Assembly: GCA_900540785.1 (NCBI GenBank) | Contig: UQHF01000003.1 | Coordinates: forward strand, 115,770 to 179,769 | Direction of reading: 5' to 3' | Source: an uncultured Blautia sp. | GTDB lineage: Bacteria; Bacillota; Clostridia; Lachnospirales; Lachnospiraceae | DNA length: 64,000 bases | Part shown: positions 26,075-32,870 of the stretch, in pieces | How positions within the stretch are numbered: position 1 is the stretch's first letter | Layout: every line of letters begins with the position of its first letter | Made by a program: the position numbers and the translations under genes | Notes under the pieces: model-generated | What the model was told of the DNA's origin: nothing | The model's input: the letters and a program-made list of their open reading frames with translations, nothing else | Database searches by the model: none

Positions 26075-27331
26075 ATGTTGTTGAGAGAACACTTAGAAAA
26101 ATATACGAAAGAGCAATTACTGGACCAGGCAAGAAGTTTTGAAATGAAAAAATGCTCCGGGCTTCGGAAGACTGCATTAATTGAAAGGATTACCGAGTGT
26201 TTTTGTACGGAGGAAATGCTTAGAAGCAGGCTGGTCTGTTTGACAAAGGAGCAAATGAACCTCTTTCGAAAAGCTTGCGAAACCCCACAGGATATTGCCA
26301 TAAATGAAGTAGTGGATAGTATGCAGCTGAGTCGATATTGGTTTGGTTCTTTTGAAGAGGACACCGATAGATTTTGTGTTTTTGAAGAAATTAAAGAAGT
26401 CTTTCAAGAGATTGATAATGAGGAGTTTCGAGCAGAGCAGCATAAAAAAGGCTGGATGATGAAATGCGTACATTTCTTCATAGAATATTATGGGATTGCT
26501 CCGGTAGAGGTTATATATGAACTGTATAAATTACAGATAAAGGATACAATAGAGGAAATGATTGATATGTTTTGGGGAATGCCGATAGATATTGTGGAGT
26601 CCTGCATATTCTCTCTGAATAAATTGGGACTGACAAATTGGTCGAAGGATGCTCCGCTTTATTCGCCAAGAGGTCTGTTCATTCATTTGCCAATATTTGA
26701 AGAGAAAGAAGAACTTAAGCATTTATTAAGAAGTCAAGGAAATAAAGACTTTTACATTCCTTCCGTGCAGCAAATAGAGGAAATCTGTATGAATGGGTAT
26801 GAGGCTGGTTCACTAGCCTATAAAAAGTTGGAAGCTTTTTTTAGAAAAAATTTGAATATGTCATATGAACATGCTGTTACCTGGTGTCTTCAGGTATGGG
26901 CAAATAGTTATGAAGGGGAATCTCCAGGGGATGTACTCTCGAAAATGACAGAAGCAGGTATCGTATTTCAGAGTGAGAAACAGATGGAAGAGTTTGTGGG
27001 ATTGCTGATGGAAGCCCATAACAATACACGAATGAAAGAAAATAGAGGGCATAAACCAAATGAATTGGCGAGAAAAGGATTTTCCGGCGGTATGCCGACT
27101 ATTGTGCCGGGAAGTTCTCGCGCGGCGGAGATGCTAAAAGATGCGATGCCTCAATTAAATGAAATGGGATTTTCTATTGATTTGGATGAAAATGCAGATA
27201 TTGCGACTACATTAATCTATCCGAATGGAAAAAAAGATAATCCTGTAAGAGTTGAAAAAAAGATTTATCCCAATGATCCATGTCCGTGTGGTTCGGGAAA
27301 GAAATATAAGAAATGCTGTGGGCGAAAATAA
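26075..27331 (+). CDS. SEC-C motif protein of unknown function
   Basis: A 418-residue soluble protein. The C-terminus is a SEC-C zinc-binding motif (NDPCPCGSGKKYKKCCG), the same type as in SecA. The N-terminus (LEKYTKEQLLDQARSFEM and GLRKTALIERI) resembles a short SAP/Rho-N-like nucleic-acid-binding helix pair. The middle, about 300 residues, is helical and not recognised. It is first in a module with a small protein and a Fic protein, behind cassette A. A role in stress or phage defence is possible from the company it keeps, but is not shown. Confidence 0.75.
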   Translation: MLLREHLEKYTKEQLLDQARSFEMKKCSGLRKTALIERITECFCTEEMLRSRLVCLTKEQMNLFRKACETPQDIAINEVVDSMQLSRYWFGSFEEDTDRFCVFEEIKEVFQEIDNEEFRAEQHKKGWMMKCVHFFIEYYGIAPVEVIYELYKLQIKDTIEEMIDMFWGMPIDIVESCIFSLNKLGLTNWSKDAPLYSPRGLFIHLPIFEEKEELKHLLRSQGNKDFYIPSVQQIEEICMNGYEAGSLAYKKLEAFFRKNLNMSYEHAVTWCLQVWANSYEGESPGDVLSKMTEAGIVFQSEKQMEEFVGLLMEAHNNTRMKENRGHKPNELARKGFSGGMPTIVPGSSRAAEMLKDAMPQLNEMGFSIDLDENADIATTLIYPNGKKDNPVRVEKKIYPNDPCPCGSGKKYKKCCGRK

Positions 27332-27349
27332 AAATGTGAGGTATTGTAA

Positions 27350-27673
27350 ATGATGAACAGATTTTCAGAAAAGGATTGGAAGTTATTCCGAAAAAAACTT
27401 CCGGATTGGCAGGAAGCTTATATGGATAAATTAAATAAAGAATATATTGAACTTTTGAGTGCGGAAGGAAATGCATCGGATAAATTCTGGGCATTGGAGA
27501 AACGAATTCGTCAGGATAAGAAGGATTGCGGTGTGCAGTGTGAAATGAGTCGCTCCAATCAGTTTTATAATATGCTGTCGTTGTTAAACGAAGGAGTAAT
27601 TACACTAAATGACCTTGAGGAATTTAGTGGTGATCTTAAAGAGACGATGGCACACTTTTGTAAGGGGAAGTAA
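27350..27673 (+). CDS. Small conserved charged protein, unknown
   Basis: A 107-residue cytoplasmic protein, strongly charged and probably all-helical (FSEKDWKLFRKKLPDWQEAY, then LEKRIRQDKKDCGVQCEMSR and LNDLEEFSGDLKE). I recognise the pattern as a small protein found in many Firmicutes, but not a function. No signal peptide or membrane segment. It starts 18 bp after the SEC-C gene with a GAGGT site, so it is likely in the same transcript, and Fic follows after 69 bp. Confidence 0.7.
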   Translation: MMNRFSEKDWKLFRKKLPDWQEAYMDKLNKEYIELLSAEGNASDKFWALEKRIRQDKKDCGVQCEMSRSNQFYNMLSLLNEGVITLNDLEEFSGDLKETMAHFCKGK

Positions 27674-27742
27674 CTTACAAGAAATTTTTGTTGGTTGATC
27701 GCATGAACGTTAAGAAGATGACTTATTGAGAAAGGAGCAGGT

Positions 27743-28348
27743 ATGGCATTAGACAATAAACTTCATATCACAGATTCCACAGAATTAGCCAGAATGGAAG
27801 AAAAGATAAGTAAGAAAAAAGCGATCGAATTATTTGAAAATGAGTATTTGGATCAGTATGAAGCAGGAACATTTCAGATGCTTGCTGCTATTCATAAATA
27901 TCTATTTGAGGAGATATATGAGTTTGTAGGAGAAATACGTACTGTTAATATTGCAAAAGGGAATTTCAGATTTGCGCCGGTGATGTATTTGCAGGCGGCT
28001 ATTGATAATGTTGAGAAGATGCCGCAGTCAACATTTGAAAAAATTATTGAAAAGTATGTAGAGATGAATATCGTGCATCCGTTTCGGGAAGGCAATGGAA
28101 GAAGTACAAGAATCTGGCTTGATTTGATTTTGAAAAAAGAGTTGAATATGGTTATCGATTGGAGCGCAGTTGATAAAGATGACTATTTACTTGCAATGGA
28201 ACGAAGCCCGATAAAAGATATTGAAATAAAATATGTTTTAAAACAGGCTCTGACTGACAAAGTTGGAGATAGAGAAGTATATATGAAGGGAATAGACCAT
28301 AGTTATTATTACGAAGGATATACTTTATATAAGGCAGAAGAATTATAA
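27743..28348 (+). CDS. Fic family AMP-transferase, class III (self-inhibited)
   Basis: A 201-residue Fic-domain protein. The active motif is complete: HPFREGNGRSTR (His112 to Arg123). Near the C-terminus SYYYEG (Ser187, Glu191, Gly192) fits the inhibitory pattern S/T-x-x-x-E-G/N, as in class III Fic proteins such as NmFic, in which the C-terminal helix blocks ATP binding and a tyrosine there is self-modified. So it should transfer AMP to a target protein, often a gyrase or other housekeeping enzyme, only when released. RBS AAAGGAG precedes the ATG. No antitoxin gene is needed in this class and none is seen. Confidence 0.9.
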   Translation: MALDNKLHITDSTELARMEEKISKKKAIELFENEYLDQYEAGTFQMLAAIHKYLFEEIYEFVGEIRTVNIAKGNFRFAPVMYLQAAIDNVEKMPQSTFEKIIEKYVEMNIVHPFREGNGRSTRIWLDLILKKELNMVIDWSAVDKDDYLLAMERSPIKDIEIKYVLKQALTDKVGDREVYMKGIDHSYYYEGYTLYKAEEL

Positions 28349-28353
28349 AAATA

Positions 28354-28645
28354 GTGAGAGCATCTGGCAAAAAGTCGGATGCTTTTTCGTTTTTGAGTAA
28401 TATTCCGATTAATGGGAAATCTTTGAAAGACCATATGGAAGCGGTTGGACATAAAGAAGCCTTTGGTTTTGTGAGAGATTTGGTGCTGACAGATAAAAAG
28501 GAAGATAGAGGCGTATACTGTAGAGTTCCGGTAAGAATCATGGGAACAAAGCATGAGCCAGTACAGCCTTATAGGATATAGCCTTTCATTGACGGAAACG
28601 ATTGCACAGGGCGTTTACTTGTGAATCTGGAATTATTTATTGTAG
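28354..28645 (+). pseudogene. Remnant of a second, different Fic gene
   Basis: Directly after the intact fic gene lie pieces of a longer class of Fic protein: IPINGKSLKDHMEAVGHKEA, then LVLTDKKEDRGVYCRVPVRI and HEPVQPYRI, ending in TAG. After that stop the same frame gives PFIDGNDCTGRLLVNLEL, a damaged Fic motif in which G-N-G-R has become G-N-D-C. Two internal deletions are evident: one in the N-terminal part and one removing the sequence before the Fic motif. It cannot be active. Confidence 0.75.
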
Positions 28646-28817
28646 TCCGGAAGAGGCTTATGAAAAGTTTGAGGAAATTAAGAGGGTTCTTGAAAATGGC
28701 TATGAAGAAAATGGAGAACCGTCAAATGAATTTATAAATACATTTGCAGAAACATACGGGTTGTGTTTGCCAAATGATATATTTTTTGACGCGTCATTGC
28801 TATTTGAACTGTTCTAA
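28602..28817 (+). CDS. Short open frame, unrecognised C-terminal fragment
   Basis: An open frame of up to 71 codons. Its first 15 codons overlap the Fic remnant in another frame, so the real coding part is probably from SGIIYCSPEEAYEKFEE onward, to the end LLFELF. It looks like the C-terminal end of a protein cut by a deletion. No ribosome site is visible at the first ATG. The stop codon lies inside the spoIIID-head repeat. At the second repeat copy the same place also reads ELF-stop after a different sequence (CLELPW). Confidence 0.35.
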   Translation: MHRAFTCESGIIYCSPEEAYEKFEEIKRVLENGYEENGEPSNEFINTFAETYGLCLPNDIFFDASLLFELF

Positions 28818-29000
28818 CATAATCTATATTTTCCTCACATACATTGTAAAAACAGTGTTTTCGGGGGATTTTCCTTGAAAGATTATATTGAAGAGCGGGC
28901 AGTAGAAATTGGTGATTATATTATAAAGACAAAGGCGACTGTCCGCCAGACGGCGAAGAAGTTTGGAATCAGTAAAAGTACGGTACATATAGATATAACA
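28806..29000 (+). repeat. spoIIID-head direct repeat, copy 1
   Basis: Bases 28806-28989 are identical to 30748-30931 (184 bp), and similarity continues to about 29000. The repeat carries the spoIIID upstream region and the first 38 codons. Copy 1 lacks the rest of the gene. Confidence 0.95.
28817..28845 (+). promoter_or_regulatory. Sigma-E-like promoter, truncated spoIIID copy
   Basis: CATACATT at 28838-28845 resembles the sigma-E -10 element (CATACA-T). An ACATAAT 14 nt upstream is a possible -35. The same pair is present before the intact spoIIID. Expression in the mother cell is inferred. Confidence 0.45.
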
Positions 29001-29006
29001 AAATAG
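28875..29006 (+). pseudogene. Truncated spoIIID copy (43 codons, HTH only)
   Basis: It starts with TTG like the intact gene and encodes the same first 38 residues, including the helix-turn-helix ATVRQTAKKFGISKSTVH, then ends as IDITK and a TAG. The C-terminal half (from DVTERLLQINPSL) is absent. It retains the ribosome site and the sigma-E-like promoter, so a short HTH peptide could be made. Intact SpoIIID also needs a basic C-terminal region for binding, so the peptide may be inert or may interfere. Confidence 0.85.
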
Positions 29007-29051
29007 GTTGTTATGTGAGGGTTGTGTATGAAGTAAAATAAGGAAATTTGT

Positions 29052-29153
29052 TGGAAAAGACTGGCGAGTGGCTGGTCTTTTCTTTTGGGCGATTTTATTG
29101 TGTTATGGAAGGAAATCGGGTAAAATAGAACACAGAAAGCAGGTGAAAGAATC
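29052..29153 (+). repeat. Leader/promoter cassette A, copy 2
   Basis: Gap-free match to 25973-26074. It carries the same terminator-like hairpin (AAAAGAC...GTCTTTT), promoter boxes TTGTGT at 29098-29103 and TAAAAT at 29121-29126 (17-nt spacer), and ribosome site, ending at the ATG of the three-gene module. Confidence 0.88.
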
Positions 29154-29867
29154 ATGGCAAAAACTTTTTTATGGATAGAAGATAGAAAAGGAAAAGCAAG
29201 TTATACATTTTGGGAAAATTTCATGAACCAACTTTGTCCGAAGGTAATTGTTGAAAGTAAAAAGAATAATAGTGAGTTAGTGAAAGCGCTAAGGATGCTG
29301 CAAGATGAAGAAAATAAATATATCATTGTTTTTGATAATTCTTTTGATAATCTACAGGTAGTAATGGAACAGAGGCGTTTGAAGAAATATGCGAATGAGA
29401 AGAAAAATGTTTTTCTGCTGGATATTATTTGCTTTGAGTATATTCTTTTAGAGTTTCAAGAACTGCTAGAATGGATTTATGCTTCCGGAGATGAGTTTTT
29501 AGAAAAAAGAGCTGAAACAATCGCGGCAAGGCACAAACTTGTAGAGGCATTGCAGGATGAGTATTTTAACTATAAAGGGATTCGCGAAATTGTAGAATAT
29601 GATAAAAATATTGAAGACCATAACATTGAGCAATTATCAGCAAAGCTGCTATTTGATCTGACAAGAAATACCGGATTTGAAGTGTCAAAAGGTGTACTTG
29701 GAGAATGTTGGATAAAATCTTGCTGTGAATGGAAAGAGCGTCAGGAAGACGACATCTGCGGATTAGATAATAACAGATTGTCTGTGTTTGATAAAATGAA
29801 ACGAATTTATACAGGAAGTTCATTGAAACAGCAGTTTCCGAAAGTTGGATTGGAGGTAGAGGCATGA
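29154..29867 (+). CDS. Unknown protein, possible TOPRIM-like fold; first of three-gene module
   Basis: A 237-residue soluble protein that I do not firmly recognise. The pattern FLWIEDRKGKASYTFWENF, then KVIVESKKNN and YIIVFDNSFDNLQ, and NVFLLDIICFEYILLEF resembles the layout of TOPRIM-like nucleases (a Glu in the first strand, Asp residues after the third, then a conserved helix), as in DUF4435-type or OLD-type proteins. The acidic residues are not in canonical D-x-D spacing, so this is a guess. The stop overlaps the next start as ATGA. The next genes encode a DUF4869-like protein and a small ATPase. Confidence 0.5.
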   Translation: MAKTFLWIEDRKGKASYTFWENFMNQLCPKVIVESKKNNSELVKALRMLQDEENKYIIVFDNSFDNLQVVMEQRRLKKYANEKKNVFLLDIICFEYILLEFQELLEWIYASGDEFLEKRAETIAARHKLVEALQDEYFNYKGIREIVEYDKNIEDHNIEQLSAKLLFDLTRNTGFEVSKGVLGECWIKSCCEWKERQEDDICGLDNNRLSVFDKMKRIYTGSSLKQQFPKVGLEVEA

Positions 29868-30304
29868 TAACGATTTTTAAAAACAAGAAAGATATACCTC
29901 AGGATAAAGAATATATAGAACTGAATGATATATTTTTTAATCAGAATACGGCAACGAAACTGGATGACAGGGCGGCAAAGTATATTCAAATGATAGATGG
30001 TTCGCAACTCCTCAGTAAATATAAAATAAGGTCACGGTTTGAAGATATTACATTGAATACAGACCAGCTTTCCACAGGATGTAAAACCGTATTGAATGTA
30101 TTATATTTTCCAGACAAGGTGTTTTGTCTGAAAGAATGTGGAAATAACGCGTTGGAGATGTTATATGGTTTCGAAGAAGGATATGTATATAGTGAATATG
30201 CAATGATTCCTTTTGATATGGGACGTGTGAAGGTTCAAACCAGAGAATGTAAAGTGATTGAAGGTTATGAGAAACTAAAGGAGTGGTGGGAAAATGAAGA
30301 GTAA
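29864..30304 (+). CDS. DUF4869-like protein; second of three-gene module
   Basis: A 146-residue protein. The stretch LSTGCKTVLNVLYFPDKVFC and CGNNALEML resembles DUF4869, a small family of unknown function in Clostridia where a G-x-K-T-L-L... segment precedes a PDKVFN-like turn. It overlaps its upstream neighbour by 4 nt and its downstream neighbour by 11 nt, which indicates tight translational coupling and probably a complex with fixed ratio. No signal peptide, membrane segment or catalytic motif is seen. Confidence 0.6.
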   Translation: MITIFKNKKDIPQDKEYIELNDIFFNQNTATKLDDRAAKYIQMIDGSQLLSKYKIRSRFEDITLNTDQLSTGCKTVLNVLYFPDKVFCLKECGNNALEMLYGFEEGYVYSEYAMIPFDMGRVKVQTRECKVIEGYEKLKEWWENEE

Positions 30305-30722
30305 ACCGATGGTAATGGAGCATTTTTCAACAGTGCATACCTCGTTTGTAGTGGACTTTACTTTTATGAATAATATAACAATCTTAATGGGGGATTCGGG
30401 AACAGGAAAGACAGCAACATTTTCATTTATCAGAGAATGTATGGCGATTAATCCGAAAATTCTGTGCCTGGATAATTATGATTATCAGAAAGATATAAAA
30501 GAAATAATCAGCCAGACAGAGGGAAAACTGATTGTCATTGATAATGCAGATATTTTATTAGATGACGATACAAGGAAGTATATTTCGCTGGATGATAAGA
30601 ATCAGTATCTGATTATCGGAAGAAATCCTAAAAATCTGTTCGCAACGAAAGAAAATCTGTTTGAATTGGTAAGTGAAAAGGTTGGAGAGCAGACGGTGTT
30701 TACGATAGAACCGTATATATAA
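30294..30722 (+). CDS. Small P-loop ATPase; third of three-gene module
   Basis: A 142-residue P-loop protein. Walker A is MGDSGTGKTATFSF (about residues 33-46); the Walker B-like strand is KLIVIDNADILLDD, where the usual D-E is D-N, so hydrolysis may be weak. A IGRNP-like segment could be sensor 1. It is much shorter than normal AAA or SMC-type ATPases, and so must act with partners, presumably the two preceding proteins. It overlaps the DUF4869-like gene by 11 nt. Truncation is unlikely since the motifs fit inside. I do not recognise the family. Confidence 0.65.
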   Translation: MKSKPMVMEHFSTVHTSFVVDFTFMNNITILMGDSGTGKTATFSFIRECMAINPKILCLDNYDYQKDIKEIISQTEGKLIVIDNADILLDDDTRKYISLDDKNQYLIIGRNPKNLFATKENLFELVSEKVGEQTVFTIEPYI

Positions 30723-30747
30723 TGGATTTTGTCTTGAGCTTCCGTGG

Positions 30748-30942
30748 GAACTGTTCTAACATAATCTATATTTTCCTCACATACATTGTAAAAACAGTGT
30801 TTTCGGGGGATTTTCCTTGAAAGATTATATTGAAGAGCGGGCAGTAGAAATTGGTGATTATATTATAAAGACAAAGGCGACTGTCCGCCAGACGGCGAAG
30901 AAGTTTGGAATCAGTAAAAGTACGGTACATAAAGATGTAACA
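30748..30942 (+). repeat. spoIIID-head direct repeat, copy 2
   Basis: Identical to 28806-28989 over 184 bp (30748-30931), weakly similar to 30942. This copy belongs to the intact gene. Recombination between the copies would remove exactly 1942 bp. Confidence 0.95.
30759..30787 (+). promoter_or_regulatory. Sigma-E-like promoter of spoIIID
   Basis: CATACATT at 30780-30787 with ACATAAT 14 nt before it, about 30 bp upstream of the TTG start. SpoIIID is a sigma-E gene in Bacillus, which supports the reading. Confidence 0.5.
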
Positions 30943-31071
30943 GAGCGACTTCTCCAGATTAATCCGTCCCTAGCCCATGAGGCGAGAAAGATTTTAGATG
31001 TGAACAAGCAGGAACGGCATATTCGAGGCGGACTTGCTACCCGGAAAAAGTATCTGCATCAGCAGGCATAG
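30817..31071 (+). CDS. spoIIID: Sporulation transcription factor SpoIIID
   Basis: An 84-residue DNA-binding protein that controls mother-cell genes in sporulation. KDYIEERAVEIGDYIIKTKA, the HTH ATVRQTAKKFGISKSTVHKD and the C-terminal basic part NKQERHIRGGLATRKKYL are all typical and complete. It starts with TTG at 30817 after a GGGGGA site. Its first half is repeated 1.94 kb upstream. A strong terminator follows. Its presence shows the host forms, or recently formed, endospores. Confidence 0.95.
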   Translation: MKDYIEERAVEIGDYIIKTKATVRQTAKKFGISKSTVHKDVTERLLQINPSLAHEARKILDVNKQERHIRGGLATRKKYLHQQA

Positions 31072-31077
31072 AAAAGT

Positions 31078-31150
31078 AAACAAAGAAAGCGCCGCTTTAT
31101 GCTAAGGTTATCATAACAAAATCTGCATAAAGAAGGTGCTTTCTTTGTTT
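31078..31150 (+). terminator. Long hairpin terminator after spoIIID
   Basis: Arms of about 25 bp (31078-31102 and 31125-31150) pair through AAACAAAGAAAGC, GCC and CTTTATGC with their complements. The right arm is T-rich at its end. Confidence 0.8.
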
Positions 31151-31158
31151 GACTGAAT

Positions 31159-31203
31159 AAAAAGTTTGCTTGTGTTATTTGAGGAAACAGGATAAACTAA
31201 AGA
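31159..31203 (+). repeat. Promoter cassette C, copy 1
   Basis: A 45-bp stretch nearly identical to 32771-32815. It contains TTGTGT (31170-31175), a 17-nt spacer and TAAACT (31193-31198). The spacer shares GGAAA-nn-GG with cassette A. It precedes the split AlbA_2 module. Confidence 0.85.
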
Positions 31204-31266
31204 GTAAATGATAGTGAATCATAGTATGGAAGTTAAGGGTGTTTTTTAAATAGGCGGTGATTTGTC

Positions 31267-31845
31267 GTGAGAAAAGAATTTGATATTTCACAGTTCGATA
31301 AATACAGAGAAGATAACAGAAGAGAAGTAAAAAAAGCGAATGGTGGACTGCCAGTTTCATTATGGGATACATATTCCTCTTTTGCCAACTGTTATGGTGG
31401 TGTCATTATCTTAGGGATAAAACAGGAAAAAGATGGAAGCTGGAGAACAACAGGACTACAAAATGAATCAAAAGTGAGAAAGGATTTTTGGGATACAATT
31501 AATAATACTAAGAAAGTAAATCTCAATTTGCTAACGGATGATGATATAGAAACATATACAATAGGCGAAAGAAAAGATATTATTATGGTGATATATGTTC
31601 CTATGGCAAAGAGAGAACAAAAACCAATTTATATTAATAATGATATTTTTAACGGAACATTTCGCAGAAACTATGAAGGCGATTACCATTGTACCAGACT
31701 GCAAGTAAAGGCTATGCTTCGCGATCAGACAGAACGAACGATGGATATGGAAATTCTGGATAAGGTCTCTATAGAAGATTTGAATTATGATACGATTCAT
31801 GGCTATCGTAACAGCCATAGAACTTTGAAGGAAGGACATGAGTGA
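31267..31845 (+). CDS. AlbA_2 (Schlafen-type) domain protein, N-terminal part of a split gene
   Basis: A 192-residue protein with a GTG start and an AGGCGGTGA site. The AlbA_2 domain is visible: REVKKANGGLPVSLWDTYSS, FANCYGGVIILGI and the final FRRNYEGDYHCT. Such domains bind nucleic acid and are normally joined to an ATPase-like domain of about 280 residues. Here the frame stops at KEGHE just where the full protein would continue; the missing part is the next gene, overlapping by 8 nt. Either a small deletion split the gene or it works as two coupled pieces. Confidence 0.8.
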   Translation: MRKEFDISQFDKYREDNRREVKKANGGLPVSLWDTYSSFANCYGGVIILGIKQEKDGSWRTTGLQNESKVRKDFWDTINNTKKVNLNLLTDDDIETYTIGERKDIIMVIYVPMAKREQKPIYINNDIFNGTFRRNYEGDYHCTRLQVKAMLRDQTERTMDMEILDKVSIEDLNYDTIHGYRNSHRTLKEGHE

Positions 31846-32722
31846 TCCTGAATATTTAAGAAGTATTGGAGCAGCGGCTGTTTCGGAAGAAGACGGAAAA
31901 TTGCATCCAACAGCAGCGGGTATGCTTATGTTTGGAAACGAATATGATATTATCCGGCATTTTCCTGAGTATTTTTTAGATTATAGAGAAGAAATGGATT
32001 CGGCAATTCGTTGGACAGACAGGCTACAATCCAGTTCCGGGGAGTGGTCCGGGAATGTTTGCGACTTTTATTTCAGGGTCTATAATAAGATGATTAAAGA
32101 TATTAAAGTACCATTTAAAATGAAAGGCGGAGAGCGTATTGATGACACCCCAATCCATAAAGCTCTCCGTGAAGCTTTGGCGAATTGTTTGATTCATGCG
32201 GATTATCATGGTGTTCGTGGTATAGTAATCAGGAAAGAAATGGATAAAATTATTTTTGCAAATCCGGGATATGTGCGGACAGGCAAAAAACAGATGCGTT
32301 TGGGCGGTGAATCTGATCCTCGAAACAAATCGCTTATGAAAATGTTTAACTTGATTAATATAGGTGAGCGAGCAGGAAGTGGGGTTCCCAATATTTTTAA
32401 TGTGTGGAATGATGCAGGATTTGTAGAGCCGGAAATTGAAGAAAGATTTGATCCGGATAGAACAGTTTTGACACTTTCTTTTATAAAAAAAGCGACGAAA
32501 AAAAGCGACGAAAAAAAAGCGACGAAAAAAAGACAGGAACAGTATGAAAAAATACTTAACTTTATGCAAACTGATGTATGGTACAAAGCAAGTGATTTAA
32601 TGAGTGTGTTAGGGGTAAAAGAAACAAGAACAAAAGAATTATTGCGAGCGTTGGTTGTTGAGGATAAGCTTGTAGATGACGGAGCAACAAAAGGAAAACG
32701 ATATAAGAAAATGCCTGAGTAA
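31838..32722 (+). CDS. ATPase-like C-terminal part of split AlbA_2 protein
   Basis: A 294-residue continuation of the preceding protein: DPEYLRSIGAAA and LHPTAAGMLMFG, then the GHKL-like segment ALREALANCLIHADYHG with NPGYV, GGESDPRN and IGERAGSGVPNIF, then a lysine-rich linker and a winged-helix end (YKASDLMSVLGVKETRTKEL). The linker is encoded by A-tract repeats that could slip. The start ATG overlaps the upstream stop as ATGAGTGA. No ribosome site of its own is clear, so reinitiation would be needed. Function is unknown; relatives are often near defence genes. Confidence 0.8.
   Translation: MSDPEYLRSIGAAAVSEEDGKLHPTAAGMLMFGNEYDIIRHFPEYFLDYREEMDSAIRWTDRLQSSSGEWSGNVCDFYFRVYNKMIKDIKVPFKMKGGERIDDTPIHKALREALANCLIHADYHGVRGIVIRKEMDKIIFANPGYVRTGKKQMRLGGESDPRNKSLMKMFNLINIGERAGSGVPNIFNVWNDAGFVEPEIEERFDPDRTVLTLSFIKKATKKSDEKKATKKRQEQYEKILNFMQTDVWYKASDLMSVLGVKETRTKELLRALVVEDKLVDDGATKGKRYKKMPE
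32484..32533 (+). repeat. A-tract tandem repeat inside the ATPase-like gene
   Basis: Three units of GCGACG are each joined by runs of 7 or 8 As, giving 13- and 14-nt units read in different frames (KKATKK, then SDEKK, then ATKK). Loss or gain of one unit or one A would shift the frame. Confidence 0.85.
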
Positions 32723-32770
32723 TAGCATAAATACAGTAAATTTCGATAATAAACTTCAGATGTTCCAAAT

Positions 32771-32815
32771 AAAAAGTTTACTTGTGTTATTTAAGGAAAC
32801 AGGATAAACTAAAGG
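32771..32815 (+). repeat. Promoter cassette C, copy 2
   Basis: Nearly identical to 31159-31203. TTGTGT at 32782-32787, 17-nt spacer, TAAACT at 32805-32810. It precedes the helical-repeat gene. Confidence 0.85.
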
Positions 32816-32870
32816 GCAGAAACAAAGATGAAAAAAATTCAGTAAACTGACAAGTAAATGTTACAGCAAT

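Noticed and set aside
28806..30942. A skin-like element that interrupts spoIIID and is excised in sporulation
   Set aside because: The downstream spoIIID is complete with its own promoter, and there is no recombinase gene in the 1.9-kb segment, so no excision is needed for function.
31159..32815. CRISPR-like repeats
   Set aside because: The repeats here are two or four promoter-type copies spaced by whole genes, not short regular repeat-spacer units. No CRISPR array or cas gene is seen in the window.
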